64,000 bases of DNA from Fimbriimonas ginsengisoli Gsoil 348 (GCF_000724625.1 NZ_CP007139.1:2046001-2110000); one strand, 5' to 3'; counted from the stretch's first letter, positions 17,055 through 25,929 are shown. A program made the numbers and translations. The notes: generated from the letters alone by a model not told the origin.

Positions 17055-17231
17055 ATGCGACGGGAAGTTTCTTGGAAGTTCGTTGGCCCGGTCCTCGCCG
17101 CCGTGCTCGCGGTGATCGTCATTATCGTCGTGCGCTCCGGTATGGATTCGACTGTCTCCGAAAAGGAGATCAAAGCCCCGAAGCCTCCCGGCGGATTCCC
17201 ATCCGCCGGCAAATCCGGCGTGCCGGAGTAG
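17055..17231 (+). CDS. Tiny single-pass membrane protein with EIKAPKPPG motif
   Basis: A 58-residue protein starting 4 bp after the previous stop. One membrane helix (about residues 9-27, VGPVLAAVLAVIVIIVV) with a basic N-terminus predicts a C-terminus outside. The exposed part holds EIKAPKPPGG, nearly identical to the motif in the preceding lipoprotein, so the two tiny proteins share an exposed peptide on different anchors. Function unknown; its operon position suggests a link to the pilin-like protein. Confidence 0.65.
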   Translation: MRREVSWKFVGPVLAAVLAVIVIIVVRSGMDSTVSEKEIKAPKPPGGFPSAGKSGVPE

Positions 17232-17249
17232 CAATCTTCCACTAGCGTC

Positions 17250-18665
17250 CTACGGCCCTTCGCGCCGAGGGCCGGCGCCCTTCAACCAGTCAACGAAGGC
17301 TCCCTCCCCCCTTTCGGGGTCGAAGTATTCCTTCATCACGCATTCCCAAAGGGCGTGCCGTTCGGAAGGGGTGAGGGTGTTGTTAGGGGGCATGAACCCC
17401 ATTTCGACGTAGCTCTGAACCAGACCCTTGCTTTGTCCCACGAAAGTCTTTACATCTCGGTCGCTACGAACGGCGAGAAGGTAATTGATCTTGGCGAAGC
17501 CGTCGTGGCAGGAGGCGCAATTCATGTTCGCCTTGATCTTCGCGTAAGAGGTGGCGGCGAAGGGACGATCTTTAGTCGCGTTGGCGATGAAGGCGTCGGA
17601 CCTGGACGTGTTACCCCCAAGGGAGGGACCGTACGCATCGGTGTCAAGGTGCCCAAGGTCGCTCTTTCCATACTTCAGGATGAGCCGATTGATGCGGTCG
17701 GGCACGGTCGCCAGCCGCTCCGGATCATCCACCAAGTTGCCGGCGGCATCGAACTTGTAAGCCATCTTGGGAAAGATGGGCAGGACCCCCGACTTGTGGC
17801 AGTCGTAACAGTTTTTGCTGGGATTCGGCTTCATCAGAGCGTTGCTGTTCAGCTCGATGTCGCCGGTGGATGGGTTTACCTGGCGGAGAAAATCGGAAAA
17901 ATAGATGCGGCTGGTCGGTGAATTCGCCTCTCTTACCACCGAGATCATGGAAACACTCATGATCTCGGTGGGGCGCATGTCGGGGGTGGCGATGGCGAAG
18001 AGGATCCAGCGATCCATGAGGCGGCCATCCGGCAGCTTTTCGTTCGGAACGAGGACGAGTAGCCGGCCGAACGTCGTCCGGTCGACCGACCGAATGAACT
18101 GCGCCTGAAACGGGAAGACGATCCACCGGTTCTCCGGGGTCAACGAGGCATTGTGGGCCTCGATCGCGTCGACCGCCTCCTTGTAGGTTGCCTGATTACT
18201 CATTCGCTTGAGTAACCACTGGCTTTTGAGGAGCTCGGGAAACGTCAAGAACCGGGAGGCGTCGGTCCAATACTCTTCATCCGGGACATCCATCCCGAGG
18301 GCGTTAGTCTGATGATCCGCGCCATCTCGGAGATCCATCCAATGCTGCGCGGTGACGAAACGGGCGAAGTTGCCAAGCGCCTGGGCTCGCGCCGGGTTCT
18401 TCAAAAACTCCGGATTTTTCAAAAAAGGGGCCAAGAATCGATACGACTCGGCGGAGCGAGAGATGACGTCGTCTTGGCGCAGCATCTTCTCGCCTCCGTA
18501 CTCGAACCCCGGTTTCAGGATCTTGCCGATCTCTCGGTCACGCCAGCGGCTCCACTGCGCGGCCTTCCAATTCGACGGGTTATCGGAGTGCGAGAAGCCG
18601 ACGAGGCCGAGCCAAGGGGCGAGGGCCAGCGCCGGCAATAGAGTTCGGATGGCTTTCGGCGGCAT
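17250..18665 (-). CDS. Secreted di-heme cytochrome c-like protein
   Basis: A 471-residue exported protein with an N-terminal signal helix and two heme c motifs, CYDCH (about residue 285) and CASCH (about residue 383). A segment MGFMPPNNTLTPSERHALWECV near the C-terminus is like the distal Met region of cytochrome c domains. The first 270 residues are not recognised. It is probably a periplasmic electron carrier or peroxidase-like enzyme. Convergent with the prepilin operon, 18 bp apart. Confidence 0.78.
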   Translation of the reverse strand: MPPKAIRTLLPALALAPWLGLVGFSHSDNPSNWKAAQWSRWRDREIGKILKPGFEYGGEKMLRQDDVISRSAESYRFLAPFLKNPEFLKNPARAQALGNFARFVTAQHWMDLRDGADHQTNALGMDVPDEEYWTDASRFLTFPELLKSQWLLKRMSNQATYKEAVDAIEAHNASLTPENRWIVFPFQAQFIRSVDRTTFGRLLVLVPNEKLPDGRLMDRWILFAIATPDMRPTEIMSVSMISVVREANSPTSRIYFSDFLRQVNPSTGDIELNSNALMKPNPSKNCYDCHKSGVLPIFPKMAYKFDAAGNLVDDPERLATVPDRINRLILKYGKSDLGHLDTDAYGPSLGGNTSRSDAFIANATKDRPFAATSYAKIKANMNCASCHDGFAKINYLLAVRSDRDVKTFVGQSKGLVQSYVEMGFMPPNNTLTPSERHALWECVMKEYFDPERGEGAFVDWLKGAGPRREGP

Positions 18666-18693
18666 CTCCTTACTAGTCTCATGTTACGGTCGA

Positions 18694-18999
18694 CTAGTTG
18701 GGTTCGGGTCCTGCTTTTGTGTGGGATGAGGAAAAATCCGCGACCGCTTCCAAGACCCATGGCTTGAGCCGGTTCGCATGGTACGAGAGCCAAGATCGTC
18801 CAGTCGATGGGTCTATCGTGTACTCCAGAGTGCCCGCCTTCTCTCCGGGCTTTCTTAGGTGGAGATGGACGCTTCCGCGGATGGATGCCAGGGTGCCTTC
18901 GAGGGTTATTTCGAGTCCTAATTTTTCGGCGCGGGCCCGGAAAGTGGCGGAGCAGCCGGCCGGGTCGTCACATCCGGGGCACAGGGGAATGACTTCCAT
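18694..18999 (-). CDS. Hypothetical protein, 101 residues, with N-terminal Cys cluster
   Basis: Not recognised. The ATG at 18999 was chosen; it lies 5 bp past the TetR stop, so the pair is likely one transcript. The N-terminus has CPGCDDPAGC, four Cys in about 12 residues when counted with spacing, which could bind metal. The rest is beta-rich (LEGTLASIRGSVHLHL). A longer version starting inside the TetR gene is possible but would overlap it by about 175 bp. Confidence 0.55.
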   Translation of the reverse strand: MEVIPLCPGCDDPAGCSATFRARAEKLGLEITLEGTLASIRGSVHLHLRKPGEKAGTLEYTIDPSTGRSWLSYHANRLKPWVLEAVADFSSSHTKAGPEPN

Positions 19000-19004
19000 C
19001 TGAA

Positions 19005-19598
19005 TCAGGCGAGGGCTTCGAACGCGGCCATGATGGTCTCGTCCGTCATCAGCTCCGGCGTTAACGAACGAATCGAGAGAATCCCTTCGGTCAGCGCATG
19101 AACGATTTTGACGAAGTGGCTTGGCGACGTCGGCAACTCGCTCGCCGGGACGAACTGTAGTAGCTGCTCCTCCGCCCACCGGTAAATCTCAGCGTTTCCC
19201 TTTGCCATGCGGGCCTGCATCTCGGGATGGGTCAACGCGTAGATTTGAAAAGACGCCGCGCCCACGGCGCGAGCGCGGCGGCGATCGGCGGCGGCGATGA
19301 CGGCTTCCGCGAACCGCCGCATGTTCTCCCGAAGTGGCGCCCCTCGGACAAGCTGCGGCACGATCGGCTCCCACTGGGCTTCGGCCACCGCGAGAAAGAT
19401 TTCCTCGCGGTTCTTGAAGTTGCCGTAGATGGCGCCGCGCGTCATGCCGGCACGCTGGGCGATCTCTTCCAAAGTCGTTCGGTCGAAACCCTTCTCCCCC
19501 ACGACCTCGGAGGCAACCTCGATCAGCCGAGCCCGCGTCCGCTCACGCTTATCGCCTCGGCGTTCTTTCGCGAAGGAATTTGCAACCATAATATGCAC
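19005..19598 (-). CDS. TetR-family transcriptional repressor
   Basis: A 197-residue repressor. The N-terminal helix-turn-helix is clear: TTLEEIAQRAGMTRGAIYGNFKNREEIF (shown in two parts: TTLEEIAQRAGMTRG at about 41-55, AIYGNFKNREEI after). The C-terminal ligand domain is unassigned. The GTG start at 19598 is preferred because TAATAT lies exactly 6 nt upstream; an ATG at 19589 is the alternative. The perfect operator-like palindrome at 19600-19616 covers that -10 box, so autorepression is likely. The divergent hydrolase is the probable target. Confidence 0.9.
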   Translation of the reverse strand: MHIMVANSFAKERRGDKRERTRARLIEVASEVVGEKGFDRTTLEEIAQRAGMTRGAIYGNFKNREEIFLAVAEAQWEPIVPQLVRGAPLRENMRRFAEAVIAAADRRRARAVGAASFQIYALTHPEMQARMAKGNAEIYRWAEEQLLQFVPASELPTSPSHFVKIVHALTEGILSIRSLTPELMTDETIMAAFEALA

Positions 19599-19599
19599 T

Positions 19600-19616
19600 C
19601 ACGTATATTATACGTG
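19600..19616. promoter_or_regulatory. Perfect 17-bp palindrome, probable TetR operator
   Basis: CACGTATATTATACGTG is a perfect inverted repeat of CACGTATA around one base. It sits between the TetR and hydrolase genes and contains TAATAT, the -10 hexamer for TetR on the minus strand (19605-19610). Confidence 0.75.
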
Positions 19617-19701
19617 GCTGTTTTTTTACGTTTCTATCTTACTCTTCGTTCTTGTCGCAGCGATTGGGCTGTTTACCTACCGGGCGGGGAAGCGAAGCCA
19701 A

Positions 19702-20691
19702 ATGGCTCGGGTGCTGGAGATCCGCTCAGATGCCGGGATCGACGAAGGTCGCTTTGTCAGAATCGGCGGGATCGATCAGTGGATTCAAGTCCGGGGTGAA
19801 GACCGCGGGAATCCGGTTCTACTCGTGCTTCACGGCGGCCCCGGCGTCTCCTACGTTCCGTTCGCGAGCGCCTTTCGAAGTTGGGAGAAAGACTTCACCG
19901 TGGTCCACTGGGATCAGCGAGGGGCGGGAAAGACGTTCGGTCGCAATGGCAAATCGGGGAGCGGCGAGATGTCGATCGACCGAATGGTGGAGGACGGCGT
20001 CGAGGTGGCCGAATGGGTTTGTCGGCATCTGAAACAGTCTAAAGTGGTCCTCTTCTGCCACTCGTGGGGCACCATTCTCGGGCTGCCCATGGTTCAGCGC
20101 CGTCCCGATCTCTTCCACGCCTATGTGGGAACCGGGCAGGTTGTTGCCATGGCCAAGAGCGAGCCGATTTCCTACGACCTCCTCCTCGAGCAGGCCCGCG
20201 AGGGATGCAACGACAAGGCCGTTCGAGCCCTCGAGCAACTTGGTCGCCCACCTTATCCGAACATGAGGACTTGGATGATGAAACAGCGCTTGATCATGCT
20301 CACCTCGCCCCCGCCCAAGTCCGGGAAACTGCCCGATATCTTCACCTCGGCCGTTTTCACTCCGGGCTACCCGTTACGGGACGCGTACCACTGGATGGTT
20401 GCTTTCAACTTCTCGTTGTCCCACCTGTACGAATCGTTTATGTCGTACGACGCGGCCGAGCTACCGCCTACTTTTCAAACACCAATTCTCATCTTCCAAG
20501 GCGCCGACGATATCCAGGCTCCCACGGCGACGGTAGAGGAGTACTTCGCCACGATTGAAGCACCACAAAAGCTCCTGGTCAAATTTCCTGAGGAGGGGCA
20601 CACGGCCGTGCTGTCCAACCCCGACCTCTTTCTTCAGGAGCTCCGGCGGCACGTGTGCCCGCTTATCTCAGCCTCGGTTTCATTTTCCTAG
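19702..20691 (+). CDS. Alpha/beta hydrolase, proline iminopeptidase-like
   Basis: An alpha/beta hydrolase with oxyanion motif HGGPG (about residue 45), WDQRGAGKT, nucleophile elbow CHSWGT, acid in QGADDIQAP and His in EEGHTAV, so all catalytic positions are present. The ATG at 19702 gives 329 residues. In the same frame just upstream is a strong membrane helix (FYVSILLFVLVAAIGLF) with no usual start codon. An ATG at 19593 in another frame would join that helix if the T7 run at 19621-19627 were T6, so a slippage or a sequence error may hide a longer, membrane-anchored form. Its 3' end overlaps the convergent gene by 12 bp. Confidence 0.85.
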   Translation: MARVLEIRSDAGIDEGRFVRIGGIDQWIQVRGEDRGNPVLLVLHGGPGVSYVPFASAFRSWEKDFTVVHWDQRGAGKTFGRNGKSGSGEMSIDRMVEDGVEVAEWVCRHLKQSKVVLFCHSWGTILGLPMVQRRPDLFHAYVGTGQVVAMAKSEPISYDLLLEQAREGCNDKAVRALEQLGRPPYPNMRTWMMKQRLIMLTSPPPKSGKLPDIFTSAVFTPGYPLRDAYHWMVAFNFSLSHLYESFMSYDAAELPPTFQTPILIFQGADDIQAPTATVEEYFATIEAPQKLLVKFPEEGHTAVLSNPDLFLQELRRHVCPLISASVSFS

Positions 20692-21516
20692 GTGGGTTTT
20701 GTAAAAGCTGATCGTCGCCTGCCAAGCCTTGTCGCCGGAAACCTTGTCGTATTTGGGATTGCTAGGGTTTGCGAAACCGTGGTCGGCGTCGAACGGGAGG
20801 ACGGTGAGCGGTTTTTTGGCGTTGGCCATCGCGGTTTTGAAGCCGTCGACCACTCCCTTGTTGATCCACCCGTCTCGAGTTGCCCAGACCAGCAGAACAG
20901 GCGCCTTCAGGCGTTTCAGGTCGGCCGGGTCGGTGTCGGGCATGCCGTAGTACATCACGCACGCCTTAACGGCGGGGCCGCCTTGGATGGCGGCTTGCAG
21001 AGACCAGCCGCCGCCGAAGCACCAGCCGATCGAGCCGACCTTAGCGAACCGGTTCCCAAGCTCGCCGTCCTTGAGTGCGTTTACCGCACCGTGGACGATC
21101 GCCTTGGCCCGGTCTGGCCGCACGGCTTGCATCAGCTTTCCGGCCTCTTGCGGCGTGGTCGCGACCTTTCCTTCGTAAAGGTCCACGGCGAGGACGCCGT
21201 AGCCCAATTCGTCGTGGAGCCGCTCGGCTTCACGTCGGATGTAATCGTTCAGCCCCCACCATTCGTGGACCATGACGATTCCCGGCGCTCCCTTGCGCGC
21301 GGGCGGAACATAGAAGCCGAGGGCGGTTTTGCCGTCGGAGGTTCGGAACGAGACGTTCTTCCCGGCCCGAGCGGCGAACCGCATCGGCAGCGGCGCCAAG
21401 TGGGCGGCGACGAATGCCGGATCGGCGGCAAAGGAAGACATTGGATCGCAGCAGGAAGCCCCCGACTGGGGAGAGATCGCAATTGCGAGAAGCAGTGTGG
21501 TCAGCATTGAAATCAC
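20680..21516 (-). CDS. Exported dienelactone hydrolase-family protein
   Basis: A 278-residue dienelactone hydrolase-like enzyme with an N-terminal signal peptide. The catalytic triad is visible: Cys in GSIGWCFGGGW, Asp in VWATRDGWI and His in DADHGFANP. VMVHEWWGLNDYI matches the family segment that positions the substrate. These hydrolases open lactones or cleave esters; substrate unknown. It converges with and overlaps the neighbouring hydrolase by 12 bp. Confidence 0.88.
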   Translation of the reverse strand: MISMLTTLLLAIAISPQSGASCCDPMSSFAADPAFVAAHLAPLPMRFAARAGKNVSFRTSDGKTALGFYVPPARKGAPGIVMVHEWWGLNDYIRREAERLHDELGYGVLAVDLYEGKVATTPQEAGKLMQAVRPDRAKAIVHGAVNALKDGELGNRFAKVGSIGWCFGGGWSLQAAIQGGPAVKACVMYYGMPDTDPADLKRLKAPVLLVWATRDGWINKGVVDGFKTAMANAKKPLTVLPFDADHGFANPSNPKYDKVSGDKAWQATISFYKTHLGK

Positions 21517-21573
21517 TCCGTAGCTCGTGAAAAATCTACGTGGCGGACGGCGCGGTCGTTGGCACGTTGGGGT

Positions 21574-21738
21574 GGGTTAGCGGTTGGCGGTTAGCGGTTA
21601 GCAGTTCGATCCGGACACCGCTACGGTTCGCAGAGTGTCACAGCCTGCTCACCTACGAGGGGTAATCTTGGCCATCGTGGTTGCGTTAGCGGTTCGGAAT
21701 GAATTAACCGCTAACCGCTGACCGCCAACCGCTAACCC
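21574..21738. repeat. MITE-like element with TTAGCGG-type terminal inverted repeats, copy 1
   Basis: The left end starts GGGTTAGCGGTTGGCGGTTA and the right end reads, reversed, GGGTTAGCGGTTGGCGGTCA; the match continues to about 33 bp. Each terminal repeat is itself made of GGTTAGC-type units. The 100-bp middle shows no ORF. Its right edge is 5 bp from the aroF ATG. A shorter relative lies at 37494-37565. Confidence 0.75.
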
Positions 21739-21743
21739 ATCCC

Positions 21744-22775
21744 ATGATCATCGTAATGCAATTAGGCGCGCCTCAAGAGCAGATTGAGGCGGTGGCGGAG
21801 ACGCTCCGGGCGCGTGGAATCGAGCCGCTCATCCTCCCCGGCGAAGACCGGTGCGCGATCGGTATTCCGGCATCGCTGAGCAGCGACCAGCGCTACGACC
21901 TCGAGGCGATGCTCGGCGCGATGGAAGGGGTGAGCAAGGTCACCCAGACGAGCCATCCTTACAAATTGGCTTCTCGAGAGTTCAATCGAGAGGACACCGT
22001 CGTGCGGGTTCGCGACGTCCAGATCGGCGGGGGAACGTTCGTGGTCATGGGCGGCCCGTGCTCGGTGGAATCCATGGAGCAGTTCCGCGCTTCGGCGGAG
22101 ATCGTGAAAAATTCCGGCGCGACGATTTTGCGCGGCGGCGCATTCAAGCCCCGCACCTCTCCTTATTCGTTCCAGGGCCTCGCCGAAGAAGGGCTGAAGA
22201 TCATGAAGCAGGTCAGCGACGAAACTGGCCTCGTGACGATCTCCGAGGTGATGAGCGGAGACATGGTGCCGCTGGTGGCGAAGTACATCGACATCCTCCA
22301 GATCGGGGCGCGATCGATGCAGAACTTCCCTTTGCTGATCGAAGCCGGACGAAGCGGCAAGCCGGTATTCCTCAAGCGCGGCCCGTCGGCCCCGATCGAC
22401 GAGTTTCTACTGGCGGCGGAATATGTGCTGAGCCAAGGCAACCCGAACGTGATCCTCTGCGAGCGCGGCATCGTCCCGCTCGATCGCACCTACACGCGCA
22501 ACACGCTTGACCTCGCGGCGGTGCCGGTGCTGAAGGAATACACCCACCTCCCGGTGATCGTCGATCCATCACACGGAACCGGCGTGGCCCGATACGTGGC
22601 CCCGATGGCGAAGGCCGCCATGGTAGCCGGCGCCGACGGACTCATGATCGAGACGCATCCCAATCCCAAGGAAGCGCTTAGCGACGGCTCGCAGGCGCTC
22701 ACCACCGACAAATTTACGAAGCTGATGGATGAGCTCCGTTCGCTCGCCGGTTTCTTGGGCAAGAAAATGTCTTAG
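21744..22775 (+). CDS. aroF: 3-deoxy-7-phosphoheptulonate (DAHP) synthase, single-domain beta type
   Basis: Condenses phosphoenolpyruvate and erythrose 4-phosphate, the entry to the shikimate pathway. 343 residues: a ferredoxin-like N-terminal regulatory domain (1-70, as in the Thermotoga-type enzyme) and the TIM barrel with GPCSVES, LRGGAFKPRTSPYSFQG, QIGARSMQNF, LKRG and DPSHGTG, covering metal and substrate sites. There is no Shine-Dalgarno sequence: a mobile-looking repeat ends 5 bp before the ATG, so expression signals may come from it. Confidence 0.95.
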   Translation: MIIVMQLGAPQEQIEAVAETLRARGIEPLILPGEDRCAIGIPASLSSDQRYDLEAMLGAMEGVSKVTQTSHPYKLASREFNREDTVVRVRDVQIGGGTFVVMGGPCSVESMEQFRASAEIVKNSGATILRGGAFKPRTSPYSFQGLAEEGLKIMKQVSDETGLVTISEVMSGDMVPLVAKYIDILQIGARSMQNFPLLIEAGRSGKPVFLKRGPSAPIDEFLLAAEYVLSQGNPNVILCERGIVPLDRTYTRNTLDLAAVPVLKEYTHLPVIVDPSHGTGVARYVAPMAKAAMVAGADGLMIETHPNPKEALSDGSQALTTDKFTKLMDELRSLAGFLGKKMS

Positions 22776-22793
22776 CGTCGACGTGCGCAGGTT

Positions 22794-23804
22794 CTACTCG
22801 TCGTCTTGGCCGCGGCTCGCCGCAGTCAGCTCGGACATGTAGAGCATGAAAGTTTTCTGCACCAGAAAATCCGCGTAGAAGCTCTCGCTCCCGCGCGCCC
22901 GTAAATCGTCCGCGGCTGCGAGCAACTCCCCAACTCCGGGCTTCTTTACCAAGTGGAACAGGTAAGCCAGGTCCAGGAGCCGGGTCGCGTGGTCTTCAAT
23001 CACCGCCCGATCGACGACTAGGGCTTTTGCCTTGGCCTTGGCTTCGGAATATCGCTCCGCGTTCCGATCGGCGCCGGCCGAACCTTCTTCGGTTTCCATC
23101 CGCCCCAGCTCGTCGACCAAGATTGCCATCGAGCCAAATTCCAGCCGCCATGTCATTGTTTCGTCGAATGCCCACAGAAGGTCTTTGCTTGGGTCCGCTT
23201 CGGCGTCTCGAGGAAGCGAATCGGCGGGATGGGGGATCGGCTCGACTCCGTCCAAGGTGGATCGCCAGTAGGCGATCGTCGAAGGAAGTCCCTTCGACTT
23301 GCGAACGACCTCGGCAATTCTGGCTCGGGCAAAATCGGCCGGGACCACCGCTCCGGTCATCCCCGCGGCTTCCAGGGTTCGGAATGCCGCCGTCCGCTCC
23401 TCCACTTGGTCGACCGGAACCTCGCGCTCCGAGGCGTCGACAACCGCTCCACGGTTATCGAGCTCCGTAATGAGCCACCGGAACACGCTCCCGGACTCCC
23501 GTCCGTAGCACACCATCGTCTCACCCATTCCGTTCGTGCTGGCGAGGTAGCCCATCTCGGCCGGTAGATTCGCCGGCACGGGGGCGGCGGGGGTTTCGCC
23601 CTCTTCGATCGGCTGCGGCTTGTAGCCTGCTTGGCCCAGTAGAAAAAGAACCTTGCGTAAGGCCCGGCGATCCGGTTTGTCGGGAAAACCTCGCTCAAGC
23701 TCCGCCACCGTGTCTGCCAGGGGCTGGCTGGGGTCGGTCTTGGCCAGCTTCTCGAACTCATTCCACTGCCGGGATTTGATCCAGGCGCTCCACTCGCGGC
23801 GCAT
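22794..23804 (-). CDS. Hypothetical protein, 336 residues, cytoplasmic
   Basis: Not recognised. Opens with MRREWSAWIKSRQWNEFEKLA and a Pro-rich linker near residue 70; the rest looks mixed alpha/beta with a helical, Ala/Glu-rich C-terminal third. No signal peptide or membrane helix. TAACCT lies 7 nt before the ATG, fitting a leaderless mRNA. It converges with aroF and diverges from pstS. Confidence 0.7.
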   Translation of the reverse strand: MRREWSAWIKSRQWNEFEKLAKTDPSQPLADTVAELERGFPDKPDRRALRKVLFLLGQAGYKPQPIEEGETPAAPVPANLPAEMGYLASTNGMGETMVCYGRESGSVFRWLITELDNRGAVVDASEREVPVDQVEERTAAFRTLEAAGMTGAVVPADFARARIAEVVRKSKGLPSTIAYWRSTLDGVEPIPHPADSLPRDAEADPSKDLLWAFDETMTWRLEFGSMAILVDELGRMETEEGSAGADRNAERYSEAKAKAKALVVDRAVIEDHATRLLDLAYLFHLVKKPGVGELLAAADDLRARGSESFYADFLVQKTFMLYMSELTAASRGQDDE

Positions 23805-23811
23805 GCCCTAA

Positions 23812-23817
23812 AGGTTA
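23812..23817 (-). promoter_or_regulatory. -10 hexamer of a leaderless transcript (336-residue protein)
   Basis: TAACCT, 7 nt before the ATG at 23804. Confidence 0.35.
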
Positions 23818-23833
23818 CTGGGTTCTGAGGTTC

Positions 23834-23859
23834 TTAACATTCTTAACAATCGGTTAATT
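23834..23859 (+). promoter_or_regulatory. Direct repeats resembling PhoP boxes before pstS
   Basis: TTAACA at 23834 and 23843 and TTAATT at 23854 are spaced 9 and 11 bp, close to the 11-bp spacing of Gram-positive PhoP sites (TT(A/C/T)ACA). They lie 45-70 bp before the pstS ATG. Phosphate control is inferred from the site pattern and the gene. Confidence 0.45.
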
Positions 23860-23903
23860 AGGCGGCGGTAGCTTCTACTGCGTAAGAAATCAGGAAACTT
23901 CGA

Positions 23904-24971
23904 ATGTCGAACCAATCCAACCTTAACATGAAGTGGGTCGCCGGCCTTGCTGGCCTAACGCTCGCGGGAGCCCTCCTTGCCGGTTGCGGCAGCGGCGGCG
24001 ACTCCACCGCCACAGGCGCAACGACGGGAGCGGAGACCAAGGGTCCTGCTCCTAAGGCCGGTGATAAGAGTGCTCTCAACATCGACGGCAGTACCACCGT
24101 CTATCCGATCGCCAGCGCCATGGGAGAAGAGTTCGGCGCGGCCAACAGCGACGTCTCCGTCGTCGTCAACAAAGCCGGCACCGGCAGCGGATTCCAAAAG
24201 TTCGAGCGAGGCGAGATCGATATCGCCACCGCTTCCCGCCCGATCAAAGCGGAAGAGGACAAGGCGCTCAAGGATAAGGGGATCGACTACATCGAACTTC
24301 CGGTCGCCTTTGACGGCGTCTCGATCGTGGTGAACCCGGCCAACAAGTGGATCACCAACGTCACCCTCGACGAGATGAAGAAGGCATGGGCTCCGGGCAG
24401 CCCGATTAAGATGTGGAGCGACATCAACCCCGCTTATCCCAAGGAGAAGATCAACTTCTACGGGCCGACGGAGAACCACGGCACCTACGAGTACTTCACC
24501 GAAGCGGTAGTGGGCAAAAAGAACACGATCCGCGAGGATTATCAGCCGAACCAGGAGTACACCGCCATCATTCAGTCGGTCTCTGGCGACAAAGACGGCA
24601 TCGCGTACGTCGGCTTCAACTACTACGACACGAACCGGGACAAGGTGAAGGCACTCACCGTCAACGGAGTCGCCCCCGAAGCCGACACGATCCTCGGTGG
24701 AACCTACACCCCGCTTTCCCGGCCTCTCTTCCTGTACGTTTCCAAGAAAGCGCTTGCCGATAAGCCTTCGGTCAAGAAGTTCGTGGACTACGCCCTCAGC
24801 GACGCCGGGCTCAAAGCGGTCACCGAGGCCAAGTACGTGCTGCTTCCCAAGGAAGCTTACGACCTCGTAAGAAAGCGATTCGAAGCGGGTACCGCCGGTT
24901 CCGTCTTCATGAGCGCCAAGCCTGGAATGAAGATCCAGGACGTTCTGGCGAAAGAATCCGCCGGCAAGTAA
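23904..24971 (+). CDS. pstS: Phosphate-binding lipoprotein PstS
   Basis: A 355-residue high-affinity phosphate-binding protein of the Pst ABC transporter. A lipoprotein signal ends LAGCGSGG (Cys about 28). The binding fold shows DGSTTVYPI, the phosphate loop GTGSGFQKF and DIATASRPI. pstC follows 4 bp later and pstA overlaps it, so this is the first gene of an operon. Shine-Dalgarno AGGAAA lies about 10 nt upstream. Confidence 0.92.
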   Translation: MSNQSNLNMKWVAGLAGLTLAGALLAGCGSGGDSTATGATTGAETKGPAPKAGDKSALNIDGSTTVYPIASAMGEEFGAANSDVSVVVNKAGTGSGFQKFERGEIDIATASRPIKAEEDKALKDKGIDYIELPVAFDGVSIVVNPANKWITNVTLDEMKKAWAPGSPIKMWSDINPAYPKEKINFYGPTENHGTYEYFTEAVVGKKNTIREDYQPNQEYTAIIQSVSGDKDGIAYVGFNYYDTNRDKVKALTVNGVAPEADTILGGTYTPLSRPLFLYVSKKALADKPSVKKFVDYALSDAGLKAVTEAKYVLLPKEAYDLVRKRFEAGTAGSVFMSAKPGMKIQDVLAKESAGK

Positions 24972-24975
24972 GAAC

Positions 24976-25929
24976 ATGGCAGGAGTGCCAACCACTGCTC
25001 AGCAGACGATCGTCGCCGTGGCCGAAAAGCCGTGGCGGCGGTCGCTCGGCGCGAGGGGAATCCGGCAGGGGATCGTTCGGTGGTTCTGCTTTGCAGCCGC
25101 GCTTGTAAGCGTGGCCACGACGTTTGGAATCGTCACCGTGCTGCTCACGCAGTCGTGGCCCTTCTTTCAGCACGTTTCCCTGGCCAGCTTTTTTGGCGGG
25201 ACGGTGTGGAAGCCCACGACGTCTCCCCCGAGCTTCGGCATCTTGCCGCTTATCACCGGCACCCTCATGATTACCGTCGGCGCGGGCTTGGTGGCGCTGC
25301 CGCTCGGCCTCCTGAGCGCGATTTTCATGAGCGAGTACGCCCCCAAGCGGGTTCGAGGAATCCTGAAGCCGGCCCTGGAGCTTCTCGCGGGAATTCCGAC
25401 GGTCGTCTATGGCTACTTCGGCCTCTTCTTCGTGACCCCTCTGTTGCGGCACGTGCTCCCCAGCATCCAGAGCTCCAACGCCCTCTCCGGCGCGGTCGTC
25501 GTCGGCATCATGATTCTGCCTCTCGTCTCCTCGCTCTGCGAGGACGCTCTCGCCGCCGTTCCCCGAGCCCTGCGAGAGGGGGCGTACGGCTTGGGCTCCA
25601 CCAAGATGGAGGTCACCACGCGCATCGTCGTCCCGGCTGCCCTCTCGGGCATCATGGCTTCGTTCATCCTCGCTCTCTCTCGGGCACTGGGGGAGACGAT
25701 GGCGGTCACTCTTGCCGCCGGCGCGAACCCTCAGCTCACCCTGAATCCGGCGAAGAGCATCGAGACGATGACCGCGTACATCGTTAACACGAGCAAGGGG
25801 GACATCTCTACCACCGGGCTTGTTTTCCCCTCGCTTTTCGCGGTCGGCGCGACTCTCTTCGCCATCACGATGGTGATGAACCTGATCGCGCAACGGCTGG
25901 TGAAGCGATTCCGACAGGTGTACGCATGA
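24976..25929 (+). CDS. pstC: Phosphate ABC transporter permease PstC
   Basis: A 317-residue permease with about six membrane helices, the typical long periplasmic loop after the first, and the cytoplasmic EAA loop as AVPRALREGAYGLGSTKME (about 195-213) that docks the ATPase. ALSRALGETMAV is a PstC/PstA family segment. Its stop overlaps the pstA start by 4 bp (ATGA). Confidence 0.93.
   Translation: MAGVPTTAQQTIVAVAEKPWRRSLGARGIRQGIVRWFCFAAALVSVATTFGIVTVLLTQSWPFFQHVSLASFFGGTVWKPTTSPPSFGILPLITGTLMITVGAGLVALPLGLLSAIFMSEYAPKRVRGILKPALELLAGIPTVVYGYFGLFFVTPLLRHVLPSIQSSNALSGAVVVGIMILPLVSSLCEDALAAVPRALREGAYGLGSTKMEVTTRIVVPAALSGIMASFILALSRALGETMAVTLAAGANPQLTLNPAKSIETMTAYIVNTSKGDISTTGLVFPSLFAVGATLFAITMVMNLIAQRLVKRFRQVYA

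Noticed and set aside
21574-21738. Telomere-like or G-quadruplex role for the GGTTAGC units
   Set aside because: The units are inverted about a centre and sit inside a chromosome; a mobile or structural element explains them better.
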